Positions 24,612 to 36,775 of a DNA stretch of 64,000 bases are shown one piece after another. The notes beneath the pieces were generated by a model. It was given only the letters and a program-made list of their open reading frames with translations, was not told the DNA's origin and searched no databases. Position 1 is the first letter of the stretch. Every line of letters begins with the position of its first letter. The translations under genes and the position numbers were made by a program. Where the stretch lies: contig JAMXIF010000065.1 of assembly GCA_028583685.1 (NCBI GenBank), positions 36,888,480 through 36,952,479 of the forward strand. Direction: 5' to 3'. The DNA comes from Petaurus breviceps papuanus (lineage: Eukaryota; Chordata; Mammalia; Diprotodontia; Petauridae).

Positions 24612-24785
24612 TTGGGGCTGGTAGGAGATGCAGGGAATACAGCACCAGCCCTGGGGTCAGGAGGACCTGAATTCAAATCTGACTTCAGATACTTAAGGCT
24701 TCCTAGACGCTGACCTTGGGCAAATCACTTAACCCCAACTGCCCTGCTTTCCCTCTTCCCCCCCCCCAAAAAAAAAAAAAAAAAG
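24612..24785 (+). repeat. tRNA-type SINE inside L2
   Basis: A full-length copy with a C-rich then A-rich tail. The flanks aagaatcatctt and aagaatcctctt form the target duplication. Confidence 0.9.
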
Positions 24786-25442
24786 AATCCTCTTCCCTTA
24801 TCTTCCACCTTTTATTGGTTCTTTCTCTGCTGACCACAAATCCATGTCTCCCCATCCTACACACACACACAAATACCCCACTCATTCTCTACCATCCCTT
24901 TACAGCTACCATCTGATATCTTTCTTCCTTTTCTCATCCAAACTCCTTGAAAAACATGCAGCTGAAGAACATTCAGTTCTTCCACTTCCTCTCCTCAGAC
25001 TCATTTCTAAACCCTCTGCAATCTGGCTTCTGACTTCATCACTCAACTGAAACTGTCCAGTGACCTCAGCTGCCAAATCCAATAACCTCTTGCCTATCTT
25101 CATCCTTCTTTACCCCTTTGATTGCCCTCTCCTACTGGCTACTTTCTCACTCAAGTTTTATGACGCTGCTCTCTCCTGATTCTCCTGTTATTCGTCTGGC
25201 CACTCATCTGTATCTTCATCCATGTTACACCCCCTAGCTGTGGGAACCCCAAAGGCTCTGCCCTCAGTCCTCTTCTCTCTCTATACTCTCACTTGGTGAC
25301 CTCATTAGCTCCCACGGCCAACAGTACTTCATCTCTATAAGGATGATGTCCAGATTCATACACCTGGATCTAGTCTCTCTCTGACCTCCAGTCCCACATC
25401 AACAACTGCCTATTAGATATTTCAAACTGGGTACCCCAGACT

Positions 25443-25634
25443 CGAAAGGGTAGGGAACCTGTAGCCTTCTAGGTCTTTGGGTGCGGCCTTTTGACTGAGC
25501 CTGAGTTTTACAGAGCAAATCCTTCTATTAAGGGGATCTGTTCTGTTAAGTTTGGATTCAGTCAAAGGGCCATACTGGAGGACCTAGAGGGCCACAGGCA
25601 GCCTCAGCCTCGAGGCCAAAAATTCCCCACCCCT
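25443..25634. mobile_element. Palindromic hAT-type element inside L2
   Basis: It shares the body of the copy at 11415-11600 (ttttgactgagcctgagttt...gtttggattcagtcaaa). The ends are gggtagggaacc and attccccacccctg. Its insertion splits the L2 reading (left ...gggtaccccaga, right ...ccacaggcatctcaaac). Confidence 0.75.
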
Positions 25635-26959
25635 GCTCCACAGGCATCTCAAACTTAACAATTCCAAAACAGAACTCCTTATCTTTCCCCCAAATCTACC
25701 CCCTCTTCTCAACTTCCCTATTACACTGTTGAGGGCACAACCATCCTTCCTGTTACTTAGGCTTGAAACCTCAGTGTCATGCTCAGCTCCACCCTTGAAC
25801 TCCAACTCATATATGCAATCACTTGCCGATTCATCTTTTTCTCTCCACTCACAGTCACTACCCTGGTATAGGGTCCTCACCACCTCAGGCCGCAAGTACT
25901 AAGAATCAACAGGCTTCTAGTTATTCTCTCTGCCTCAAGCCTCTCCCTACTCCAATCCATCCTCAACTCAGGGTTGCCAAATTGATTTTCCTAAAGCCCC
26001 CACTATATGTCTAATTCTGTCATCTCCCTCCTGGATGAGCTCTGGCTCCCTACTGCTTCAGATACAAATCTCTGTGTAGCATTTAAAGCTTTTTACACCT
26101 TGGAGTCTTCTCACATCTTACTACCTTCCTTGTACTCTACGATCCTTTTACACAAAGGTACAGATATGTTCTTCCCTCTGTACCTCTGCACTAGCTTTCC
26201 CCCACACTTAGAGATGTTCTTCCTCCTCATCTCTGCCTCTTAGAAGCCTGGGTCATCTTCAAGATGCAGTGCACTCTTTACATAAAGCCTTTCCTGGGCC
26301 CCCAGCCATGCTGCTCCACGGTACTCATTTTGCATTGATTTCATATATACTTATATATGTACACATTGTCTTCTCTGTTAAAATGTGAGTTTCTCAGGGG
26401 CAGAGACTGCTTCATTTTTGTGTTTACATGCCCAATGCCCAGCACATTACCTGATACAATATACTGTTTAATAAATGCTTACTGATTCTATATGTCCACC
26501 CCTCACCCCCAGTGTCAATCTCTCACACAAGCTTGCTGTTATTTTGTTTTCACTGCAACTGCAAACATTCTCTAAGGCAACAGTGTCACTCATCCATACA
26601 TCAGGTCTTAGTGACTTAGCTTTAAAATGTAACATGCTTTATTGTATTTTTATTTTGTTAGATATTATCTCCATTTTGTTAAATAATATCTCCATTACAT
26701 TTAATCTGGTTCAGGTTACACTGATGCCTCTGCTCTAAGTCACAGTTGTCCCTTCATGGTCTTAGTTCAAAAGATGCAGTGGACAGGGCATGTACAACGG
26801 GTGCTCAATGATTCTTGACCAGACTTATCCACTCAAGTCTATTTAGATCCCAACCTAGTCTAGAACAGGAATATTAACTATGTGATCTTTGAAAGGCCTT
26901 TGTAAGCATGTGATTGCTACATAGTTCATATGGGGGCCTAAAGACAGGAAGAGCGGAAT

Positions 26960-27145
26960 TCAAATCCCAACTCAGACATTTACTAGCCCCGTGACCCTTA
27001 ACTTGTGTCTACTTCAGTATCCTCAACTGCCTCCTCAAAATAGCGATAATAACAGGACCTACCTCTCACTGTTGTGAGGATCAAATGAAATAATACTGTA
27101 AAGTGCTTATTAGCACCAATGCCTGGCACATAGTAGACACATAAT
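26960..27145 (+). repeat. MIR-type SINE
   Basis: Blocks attcaaatcccaactcagac, actgttgtgaggatcaaatg and ctggcacatagtagacacat are MIR body and tail. Confidence 0.8.
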
Positions 27146-27239
27146 AAATTACTATCCCCTTTAGTCCCACATCAAAAAATTACAAAATCTGAGCAATCTC
27201 TGGTTCCTTTCTGCATTCAAAGAACTATAGACCTGAAAA

Positions 27240-27395
27240 GGACTTTGTATGTCATTTTAGTTTAATTCTCTTATTCTATAAGAGAAAGGGAGCAAAACCA
27301 GCTCAAGGGCAAATAGCTAATGAATGGCAAAGCTAGGACTAGAACTCACACCAGATTCCTAACCTTGGGCTCTTTTCACCAGGCCATATTAGATT
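27240..27395 (-). repeat. MIR-like fragment, antisense
   Basis: Blocks ctaggactagaactcacacc and aatgaatggcaaagctagga fit a reversed MIR head. Confidence 0.45.
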
Positions 27396-27581
27396 TTCTT
27401 TAAGTTCAATGTGTATACTTTTCTCATTTCAAACAGGTTATTGTCCCTGGGTCTATATAAGGAAAGCAGCTTAAACAATTTCATCTTATCAAGAAGCATG
27501 TTAGATGTCTACACCTTAGATATCCACTCCAAATGGAAAGATTATCTGGTTTTGCTGAGAAAGGAACCATCTCATCTTTTT

Positions 27582-27643
27582 TGGTTTGTTTTTTTTTGGG
27601 GGGGGGGGGTTGGGTTTTTTTTTTGTTTGGGGGGGGTGGGGAA
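27582..27643. repeat. T/G homopolymer tract
   Basis: Two long G runs (about 13 and 8) plus shorter ones alternate with T runs. Four G runs lie close enough to form a G-quadruplex. Confidence 0.9.
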
Positions 27644-27864
27644 TCATCACCATATATTACACTATAAAAACCCAAAGCAGTAAGTGAGAAAAGCATTATG
27701 CTGCATGTGCAGAAATGTTTCCATGTCATTTTGAGGTCTGACACAGTTTTCTAGCTGACATTTCCAAAAATCAGTCTCACCATCCTGCAGCTCACAACAA
27801 GGGCTATTTTTCTCCACAGTTCCTTATGAGGGTAGAAGAAACCTACTTCAAGGCAATCCCCTTG

Positions 27865-27935
27865 TATCCCCAGTGTCTACCACAGTGCCTCATATACAAC
27901 AGGAAGGCAATAAATGCTTGTTCATTGAATAGGAG
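27865..27935 (+). repeat. LINE L2 3' terminus
   Basis: The signature cttgtatccccagtgtctac to aataaatgcttgttcattg is clear. Confidence 0.7.
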
Positions 27936-27939
27936 ACCA

Positions 27940-29050
27940 GAGATTTGACCTCTCAATATTCCATCAGACGATTAAGCATCTTTCCTCTTTAAGTAAACTC
28001 AAATATCTGTTGATATGATGATATTCCTACTTCCAGATTAGTCAAAGAAATGCTCTCACATCTCCTACCGCTAAAGTTAGTTAAACCCACGGAGACGTGT
28101 TAAAATTACCAATATGGATAAATACCCCCACCTCAGTTTCTCAATGGCCTAACTTATACCAAAACCATATGTCAATAATAAGCCAAATTTCTTCTAGGAT
28201 GTCTTAAGATAAACACTAAGAATGAGGCCCCACCACAGAAGGCTAACTTAATTACCAGATCATTACTTTGTTAACCACAGCAAATCATGAAGCTCCTCTG
28301 CTAAGATAATATAGCAGGACTGCAATCTGCCTTCATGATGGGACTACTCTCACCAATGAATTCATGATCTTTATAAGAAATGAAGAAACATGAAGCACAT
28401 GAGTTAATGTTGTTTCAAGAACTTTAACTTTGGCATTTCCTGAACTGAGAATTTAAGCTGGCACCCGTTCATGAGTATTTGATTTCCATGTACTACTACA
28501 CCAGCTGGATTTGGTGTTCGGCCATCCTTTATTACCCTATCTTTTAACCTTCAGTTTCTCCAGGCCTAAAAATCCCAAAATATCTAAGCATTCCTTCCCC
28601 AAGTAGTCTCAGACTGGACTAAGCACGGTCATTAAGACTCCATTACCTTAATCTGTTATTGACAAGTTGTTCCCATTTATATACATGCAACTGAAACCCA
28701 AAGCAACTAAACCCATTTTTATAAACTCAAAGATACTCAGTTCCAAAATAAACCCAGCTAATGGCTTTCAACTCATACAATCTATGGTAGCACTCACTGC
28801 AGGAAACAGCCTTAGTCCCCATGGTTTAGGAAGGCTCACAACAATGCTATCTTTAGAACCAAGAAAATACTCACCCAAAGCTGGGAGTATTTCCCTATGC
28901 TTTCAACAAAAGAATAGGAGCCAAGGGGTCTCAAGGCCTCTTATCTTGCATTTTAATGGACGATTCTGGACAACTCACCTATACTCTCAGATTCAGTAAT
29001 TGTCATTTGAAAAAGTGGAAATACATTCACTAACATACATACCACTGGTA
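27940..29050. other. Intronic sequence, nothing recognised
   Basis: Short open frames only, none with a recognisable product. Confidence 0.35.
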
Positions 29051-29054
29051 AATT

Positions 29055-29400
29055 AAGCAATGAGGGAAATCAGAGTTGGAAGGAACTTCAGGAGATCATT
29101 TAGCCCCTTCACATACATCATTTAGCTAGCCACACTTCTACATAAGGCCACACCTGACTATCCTCAGTTGTCTACCATTTTCTTAAACCTCTGAAGAAAG
29201 CATTTCAACAACTCCATCTATTCAAGTGTCTCACAACGTCTGTAGTCAGGAAGTAATATACATAACTTCTGCTGCAATTAAAGACATTCCCTCTTGTCTT
29301 CTCCTCAGTGGAAAGAGAACATCTGCTTCCCACCACCTGTGCAATGTCCCTTCCCAGTGATTAAAGTGTTTAGAAAATAGAGGAAGGCCCATTTCCACTT
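29055..29400 (-). repeat. L3/CR1-type LINE 3' fragment
   Basis: The words agttggaaggaacttcagga, cttaaacctctgaagaaagc and ttctcctcagtggaaagag match, in order, the L3/CR1 3'UTR as I remember it. Orientation is tentative. Confidence 0.55.
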
Positions 29401-30240
29401 AATGCAGCATCACTCTAAATGAGTTAACCTAAACAGAGAACACAATTAGGAGCCCTCTATTCCCAGTTCCATCACTGGCTTGCCATGAACCCTGTTGGAA
29501 GTTAAACCATTCAGCTTCCCCATCACTAAGATACAAATAAAGCAGGGATATTGAAGATGTAATGGAGATAATGCCCATTAAGTGCTTACAGCTTCTCAGC
29601 CAAGTCATCATCCCCAATCCAAAGTGGGATTAGATGCATACTAGTCTACATTTTCACTCTCAATTTTTATCCCAATGCACCTAATTAGATACCATGTATC
29701 GAGAGCAGAGCGTAAATGAAAAATAAAATGACAGTAAGTCAAAATGTAGCACACCTCCAAACTCCTATAACACATACTGTGTGATATGGAAGGCAAAGCT
29801 AGAAAAAGTCAAATACGCACCTTATCTGACTATAGCAAACAATGGGATTATAGAAAGGCAATTTTAAAAATTTAAGATGAAAAATGAATCCAAAACCCAT
29901 TAATATGAATGACCAAAGGCAAAAGGATAAAAACAATACCCAAAATCTGACTTGAGTATGAAATGGCTATCAAGACAAATCTATGAAGACCATTAGACAA
30001 TTAACTCAACAGCTAAAGACCAGATAGAATGAAAAAAGGCAATACACAGGGAGGAAAGGAATGAGATATAGATGAATTCAACATCAATTGAGACTGAAGA
30101 CAATTACTGAGGCAACGCACATGTTGTACCAGCTAAGAGCCCATGGTTTTTTCAGGGGGTAGGAGGTGGTTCATAATAGTTTCTTCTTTTTGAAGAACTT
30201 GTCCAATTAGTCTTGTGTTGGTTTTTTTGTTTGTTTGTTT
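29400..30240. other. Intronic sequence, nothing recognised
   Basis: No exon or confident repeat. A (GTTT)-rich patch lies near 30215-30250. Confidence 0.35.
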
Positions 30241-30244
30241 TTGT

Positions 30245-30415
30245 TTTTTAAGATTTTTGCTTTTTGGAGGGGGAAAGGCAGGGCAATTGGGGTTGTGACT
30301 TACCCAAGGTCACACGGCTAGTTTTGTGTTAAGTGTATGAGGCTGAATTTGAACTCAGGTCCTCCTGAATCCAGGGCTGGTGTTCTATTCACTGTGCCAC
30401 CTAGCCACCCCTGGT
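30245..30415 (-). repeat. tRNA-type SINE, antisense
   Basis: It starts with a T-rich tail and ggcagggcaattggggttgt, then ctcaggtcctcctgaatcca and ends ctgtgccacctagccacccc. Confidence 0.95.
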
Positions 30416-30767
30416 TTTTTTTTACCTTTTCTTGATATCATTTATTTTTTATATCACTTTAATTTCTGAATCTATCCTTTCTCCATCTTCTTTCCATGAA
30501 GGCATCCCTTAACAAGTCATGGATTCATTGCAGATGATACAGCAACTTTGGCTGTCATGCTAATGTCCTGCCTTCCCTCCCTCCCATCATTTCTACCCAC
30601 TATTCTGTCACCTCCCTTCTGCTGAAGGATCCCATTTGTATCCTGTCTCAACATCAACAAGAGGGGTTATCTGCACCCCACTCTACCCAATGACATGTCT
30701 TACCAGAGCACAAAAGACATGGGCCTATCTGGCTACCAAAAGCCATGCCATTACAAATTCCTCTATA

Positions 30768-30930
30768 GGGGCAGCTAGGTGGCACAGTGAATAGAGCACC
30801 AGCCCTGGAGTCATGAGGACCTGAGTTCAAATCCAGCCCCAGACATATAACACAAAAACTAGCTGTGTGCCCCTGGACAAGTCACTTAACCCCAATTGCC
30901 CTCCCCCCCAAAAAGCAAAAAAAAAAAACC
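30768..30930 (+). repeat. tRNA-type SINE with target duplication
   Basis: A near-consensus copy (ggggcagctaggtggcacag to a C-run and A-tail). The flanks acaaattcctcta and acaaattcctctg are a 13-bp target duplication. The low divergence suggests a young insertion. Confidence 0.95.
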
Positions 30931-30939
30931 ACAAATTCC

Positions 30940-31560
30940 TCTGTAATCTGCCGTCCAGGCTTGTCTCCTGATTTCTTTCCAATCCTGTAGCTTTCCACCC
31001 CTGAAAATTTTGACCCTTAAAGTTGTTAGGAGTCCAGGAGATGGGGAGGAAGGAGAGGGAGAGGAGAAGAGAGTTTCTTTAAGTATTTTTAACTTTTAAC
31101 TCCCTTTCAATACTATCTCTTCAGAGTTATTCAAGAGTGAAGAAATAAAAGGGGCTGTTCTTGTCTCTGTGAAAATATGTTCTGTCAAATTTCTACCTGT
31201 AACAAGTAGGAAGAAGCATTTCTACTTAACTCTAGAACTGAAATATACATATTAACCAAACTGACTCTTTAGGAAACTTACCAAGTTAAGACTTAACAGA
31301 GCTTCAATTGCCTCACACTATAAATGCCTCAACACAGTGACTCAGGATGATGCATCTGAACATTGCATCAGTTCATCCCACTGATGAAGACACAATGCCC
31401 AGGAGTATTATAATCATAGAACTTTGACTTAAGCACGAAACTGCATACAAGATCAAAGTATTATTAGGTACACACTTAGGCAACAGAATTATGCTCAGCC
31501 TGGAATTTCTCTCGAGTTCAGCTATGACTCCTGGTTATATTCTCTTACATATCCTGGTTT
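30940..31560. other. Intronic sequence, nothing recognised
   Basis: No exon or confident repeat. Confidence 0.35.
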
Positions 31561-32110
31561 ATTCCCTGACACAGATACAGTTCCATTCAGCAAGAATTTA
31601 CCTCCCTAGTCTCCCCCTGATACTCTGCTAGGCCCTGGGAGAAAAAAAAAAAGGCCAAAGCAGTCTGCCCACTGGGAGGAGGGGGAGCCGAGGGAAACAG
31701 GATGGCCACAAATGAGTAGTCCATACAAAGCATAACAAAGTAATTACAGGGTGAAAGCAGCGCTAACACCTGGAGCAATCCAGAACGGCCTTATGTTGGA
31801 GCTAGCACTTGAGCTGAGCCTCAAAGGGAGAGGGCGCTCCTAGCATGAGGGTCAGCCCAGGAAAAGGCCTGGTGACAGGAGATGAAACTGTGCAGACAGA
31901 AGAGCAAGGAGGCCACTGTGGGTGAGAAGAGAGTGCAAAATGCATAATCCGCCTAGAAAGATAGGCTGGCATCCAATCAGGAAGAGCCTAAAATGCCAGA
32001 GATGGTCCATTATTCGGGAGGCCACTGAGGCTACCCTGGGAAGCGTCTTCAGCAGGGGAGGCAACAGATACAAGACACTGTCCTTCTATCCACTTGAAAA
32101 AAGGCATGAA
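31560..32110 (-). repeat. LINE L2 fragment, antisense
   Basis: A diverged reversed L2 3' region: 'ctgctaggccctgggag' matches the reversed tail and 'aagatgggac' type blocks the reversed 3' UTR. Confidence 0.5.
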
Positions 32111-32289
32111 GATGGGACAGCAGCAGATGAATTTCAACTTCCTGAATCATGATGGGCTAATGCTCCAACTGAATTTTTTTTATTTGAACCATCGATGCCA
32201 CAATTGAAGAATGAGCACCCTGTGGAAAACTGGGGCACCCAGAGGATCCTGAAAAGGCAAAAGCTTAGTCACACCAAAAATGATGGCTG

Positions 32290-33021
32290 AAACTCCTGGC
32301 TTCAAAGCGACCAATGATTTCACTGCTGTTATCTAATGGCCTCCTCTCAATCTTCATCTCCCTTCAACACTAAATCCCATCCTCTCATCCTCAATACTCT
32401 CTAACTCTTTTTTAGGTTTTTAGGACACTGCTCTCTCCTAGGTCCATCATCCCAGTCTGTCTCTTTTACTAGAATATCATCTATAACTGGGTAGGGCCTG
32501 TCAAGGGTCCTCTTCTCTTTTCTTTCTACACTCTCTCAGTTACCTCATCAACTCTCACAGTTGAATACCTTCTTCTATGAAGATGATTCCCAGACTCATA
32601 GAGTCAGCTTTGGTCTCTTTCCTGATCTGTAGTTCAGAATCACCAATTATTTACTGGACATTTCAACATGGATGCCTCCCCCTTTTCCCCCCCAGCATCT
32701 CTAACTCAAAATGTACCACATGGAATCCCTGACATTTACCTCCCCAAACCCTCCCCTCTTTCTGTCAAATGTACTACTGTCCTTCCAATTTCCCAGGTAA
32801 TAGACTTGGCATTATCATCTGCCTCTTGCTCTCTCAAACCCCTCTATTTAATCACTTTCCAAATCTTGCCATTTTTATCTCTACAATATGATTTGCCTAT
32901 GTGCTCACCTCTCTACTCAAATGGCTCCACCCTAGTTCAGGCCCCAATAACCTCTTAATAATAGCCTCTTCTTGGATCAGCTTACTTCAAGTCTTTCCCC
33001 ATTACAATCCATCACCCTCCA
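32290..33021 (+). repeat. LINE L2 ORF2 fragment, sense
   Basis: Blocks such as ctgtcaagggtcctcttctc and 'tcatcaactctcacag' are the RT region; 'gcaaattctg/ccaaatcttgccatttttatc' and 'cattacaatccatcaccctc' follow. It continues at 33151 after a break. Confidence 0.7.
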
Positions 33022-33150
33022 CCTCAAGTTTAGCTGAAACTTGAAGGAAGTCAGGAGGTCAAGGTACAGAGGGTAAGAATTTCAGGCATGGGACAAAGTC
33101 AGTGAAAATGCACAGAGATGAGAGACAGCATCCTGTGGCAGAAATAGCAA
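33022..33150 (-). repeat. Short antisense L2 piece within L2
   Basis: About 129 bp of reversed L2 3'UTR (cttgaaggaagtcaggaggt, ttcaggcatgggac) interrupts the sense L2. Its last 46 bp (33105-33150) recur exactly at 33571-33616. Confidence 0.7.
33105..33150. repeat. 46-bp direct repeat, copy 1
   Basis: A block beginning aaaatgcacagagatgagag and ending gcagaaatagcaa is identical, base for base, to 33571-33616. Sequence differs on either side of each copy. Confidence 0.97.
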
Positions 33151-33570
33151 AGGGATTTTCCTAAAGCACAGGTCACACCATGTCACTCCCCTACTCAATA
33201 AAATCCTATGGCTTTTTATCACTTCTAAGATCAAACGGAAGTTCAGTGTGGTATTCACAACTTCTTTCCAGAATTATTCCCTCTCACTTATCTTCTCCCT
33301 CTCGAGGGTCCAACCAGACTGGTCCTCTTACTTTTCCTCACACATCACTCTGCCTCCCACCTCTTTGACATCCACCGGCTGTTCCCCATGCCTGGAATAC
33401 ACTCTCTTCTTGTCTCTGCCTCTGAGAATCCCTATTTTGCCTTCAAAGCTCAGCTCAAGCTGCATCTTCTGTATGAAGCGCTTCCTGATGTCCTCAGCCT
33501 CCAAAGCTGCTTTGAATCTCTTTTGTATATGTTTTGCATCTACTTATCTATGTATTTGTATGTCTCCCCT
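33151..33570 (+). repeat. LINE L2 3' part, sense
   Basis: Starts attttcctaaagcacaggtc and reads ccatgtcactcccctactca, gttccccatgcctggaatac, ending tatgtatttgtatgtctccc. In L2 consensus order it follows almost directly on 33021. Confidence 0.8.
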
Positions 33571-33616
33571 AAAATGCACAGAGATGAGAGACAGCATCCT
33601 GTGGCAGAAATAGCAA
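33571..33616. repeat. 46-bp direct repeat, copy 2
   Basis: The second copy of the repeat at 33105-33150; here it leads directly into the long antisense L2. Confidence 0.97.
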
Positions 33617-34240
33617 GGAGATCAGTGTCAGTGAATCACAGAGTGTATGTGTGTGTGTGTGGGGGGGGGGGGGTTAATTAAGATGTAAAAAAGACTAGAA
33701 AGGCAGGAAGAAACCAGGTTATGAAGGCTTTAAAGATCAGAGATGTTTTATCCTTGATCCTGGAGGCAGGAGGGAGCAATTAGAGTTTACTGAATAATGG
33801 GGTGTTGTGGTCAGACCCATCCTTTGGGAAGACTGATCCAATAGCTCAGTAACTGAGGATGGACTGGAGTGGGAAGAGATATAAGGCAAGAACCTGCTGC
33901 AACAGTCTGGGCATGGGGTGATAAGGGCCTCAACCAGAGCAGTGGTACCATCACATGAAAGAAGGGGGGGTGTATGCAAAGGAAAGAAGATACAAAGGTA
34001 AAATCCACAGGCATTTACAACAGATTGGAGGAAGAGGTGAGAGAATAAGGACATGAGGCCACCACATGAGCCTGGGTGTTTGAGAGGTGGTAGGGCCTAT
34101 CAGTAATAGGGAAGTTTGGAGGAGGGGAAGAACGCCTTGGGCATTCATTCCAGAAGCCCATTGGGCAGCTGGAGGCACAAGACTGGAAGTCAGCAGAGGT
34201 AAAGGCAGGGTATGTAGATTTAAGAATCATCTACATGATA
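33617..34240 (-). repeat. LINE L2, antisense
   Basis: The reverse complement contains, in order, the L2 blocks for the RT C-terminal region and 3'UTR, including gatccaatagctcagtaactg and tgtgcagtc-like words. A (GT)nGn tract lies at 33643-33674. Confidence 0.75.
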
Positions 34241-34249
34241 GCAATGATT

Positions 34250-34450
34250 CAATCTATAGGAGCTGATAGATTACCCTTTACACATATTATCTCATTTGAC
34301 ATTCACAACAACTCTGGGAGGTAGGTACTATCCTCATTCCCATTTTACAAGTAAAGAAACTGAAGTTAAGCAACTTGCCCAAGTGTTAAGGTCCTGAAAC
34401 AATCCAGACTCACTCTCAAGCCAGTTCTCTATCCACTACACCAGGAGAAA
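34250..34450 (-). repeat. MIR-like fragment, antisense
   Basis: Blocks tcctcattcccattttacaa, gtaaagaaactgaagttaag and ctctatccactacaccagg are a reversed MIR. Confidence 0.65.
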
Positions 34451-34454
34451 AGGA

Positions 34455-35285
34455 GTCTACTATTAAGAAAGGGGAAAGTTTAGGTTAGAAGTTCAATAAT
34501 TGACACAGCCAAGTATTTCCCATCCCTGAAAGTTGGGGCAACTGAGAAGATCAACATTTTGTCTGACAGAGTAACTCAAAGAAAATGCCTGGTCTGCCAA
34601 AGCAGGTCAGGCTACAGATCATGGGACTGAGACCAAGTGGGAGAGTGCTGACAAATTCCCCTTGGCCCTCCCCAATTAGCCTTCACCACCCACCTGCCAT
34701 TCCTCACCACCTTAGCATGTGCACTTACTTCTTTTGGCCAACAGAAGAGCAGTGCAGGACTTTGTGCGTGTTCAGCTGTCTATGGCTCAGGCCTGCAGGC
34801 CAGGAGCAAGCTCCCTGAAAGGAATGGTGGACTCTGTCTACACCTACCGTCTACTAGCTCACACATTGCCTAGCCTACTTAACACAACCTTCCTGTCCAT
34901 AATTAATACAAACTTCATGGTAAACTGGGTAAAAAGATGTAAAATGCCTGGAAGAAGTAAATGGAAATTATCCCTCCTAAAGCAGAGATGATAACATTAG
35001 ACTACAGTACAATACTCAACAAGAACAAAAAGCATGACAAGAAAGAGTCCAAGTTTGGAAGTGATAATGAGGAGGAGGCAAAAAATTACTAGGAACTGAA
35101 GAAACTTTGGAAACTTAATATATTAGTTAGCCACCTGGGAAAAAAATGTTCACCCCCCACCCCCAACCTTTCCATAATAATTCTATCAATACTGATGCAA
35201 CTTCAGAGGAAGAGGCCTCCTGAAACATTTCTTCCAGTTCCTTAGCATTCCTGAGGATTTCTCATGTCAAATGCCCAAAAAAAGC
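34455..35285. other. Intronic sequence, nothing recognised
   Basis: Short open frames only, with no recognisable product. Confidence 0.35.
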
Positions 35286-35289
35286 TGAG

Positions 35290-35425
35290 CTAAAAAGGCG
35301 TTCAGAAATTCTTTCGTTTTACAGAAAAAGAAACTGAGGCCCAGAGAAGTTAAATGACTTGAAGAAAGTCACACAGGTAATAACTAATAAGCAGAACTGG
35401 GACTCAGACCCAGGTAGTTCACCTG
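35290..35425 (-). repeat. MIR-like fragment, antisense
   Basis: aaagaaactgaggcccagag and gaactgggactcagacccag are the reversed MIR core and head. Confidence 0.65.
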
Positions 35426-35429
35426 TAAG

Positions 35430-36775
35430 GTGGGATGCTGCTGTAGTCATGGAGTAAGGAGGTGGAAGGTGCACCTGCCACCATCGCTGGAACGCCTAGA
35501 CATGCTCAGCTTCTGGCTTCAGGACTGATAAGCTGCATGGGGAATTCTAAATACCTAAAATCATACCTCTGGAACAGCAAAAGCATGACTCTATTTTTTA
35601 CATGTGAGGCACCAGCCTCTGTCCTGGACCTGGTTCTGAAGCACATTCAAAGCACCTCCACCTGGAACAATCCCAAACAAAGTCCTCATAAAAGAAGAAA
35701 ACCCAAAAGGTGGCAAGCTTGTTCAGAGTAGTCATCAAGCCAGTCACCTGCTGAAGGTGCAGAAGAAAATAACAGTGTAACCTTAGTTTCAGAGAGTGAA
35801 ATATATTTCAACTATACCAAATAAAAAGCAAATAAAATTCTCACTTTCAATTTCCATATAAAGCAAGAGAGAGAATCGTTTTAAAAATCTATGTCCTTAC
35901 AAACCCGTTCCTTATTTTCTCCATAACAAGTTTTTTGGTCATTACTTCAACATTATCCCTTTTGGCAATGACTTCCTCTAGGAATATAACTGGGAGCCCC
36001 TAACATTCTCACCCTCTTAGTGACATTCCCAGCAGCTCAATGTAGCCCTTTGTTCCTCTAGGTAGAAAGCAGTTCTCTCTGAACATTCATTAGCCACCAA
36101 GGAGACTGGTGGCAGGCGCAGGCTAGGTGCTTACTTCTTCAGTACTCTAGGGAACAATTTGGTACTCCCATCCCTGAATTCTTCCTACACTTCACTTCAG
36201 CCACCTATGTCTCCTATTCCAAGAAAATGAAAGTTCTTAGCCTGGCTTCTTCCTATTCTGGAAACTGGAACTTGCTGGTCCTTTGCCTTTCACCTCTGAT
36301 CTAGGGGCACCAATGTCCTGTCTGGGAACAAATATATGACAAAGTGCTATCATTTAGACCTGACTGAAGACGATAAAAACTAGAAAGTTCAAATTTTTTA
36401 CAAAATCACATCATGGAAAACTTTAAAGTCATCTGGCCCCCAGATGTCCCTTTGGAGCTTCTTCTACCTAGGAAAATCAGGTCTGGAGACGTCTACAAGC
36501 TGCCCTATACACACCAGCGCTGTTTCCGAAAGGCACCTTCCTTCCTCCTTAAGACTTCTCTCCCGTTCCGTCTACAACTCCTCCCCACCGAGTCCCCCAA
36601 AAAACACCTTTTCCTCAGAGACTAAATGAACTAGGAGCACGTCACTGAGGTGCTCTGATGAAAGGGAAATGGCCGGGACCCCCGTCACAGGGATTGTACA
36701 GGCAACTGCTGCTAGGATAAAAGTTGACACTAAGACTGCTCGGTCTGAGACACTATTGTTCTACGCTTGAAAAAA
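35430..36775. other. Intronic sequence, nothing recognised
   Basis: This lies between the MIR piece and the CpG island and has no recognisable gene. Confidence 0.35.

Larger units (their letters stand above)
23505..26492 (+). repeat. LINE L2, near-continuous ORF2 with insertions
   Basis: An unusually long L2 runs in the sense direction. It starts in the endonuclease region (cgcaggggatttcaatattg = GDFNID) and passes the RT region (gctgtgggaaccccaaagg / ccctcagtcctcttct = the GVPQGSVLGPLLF block near 25240-25270). It continues to the 3' end at 26492. It is interrupted by an antisense L2 piece (23713-23930), a SINE (24612-24785) and a hAT-type element (25443-25634). L2 encodes endonuclease and reverse transcriptase; this copy is decayed. 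Confidence 0.8.
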
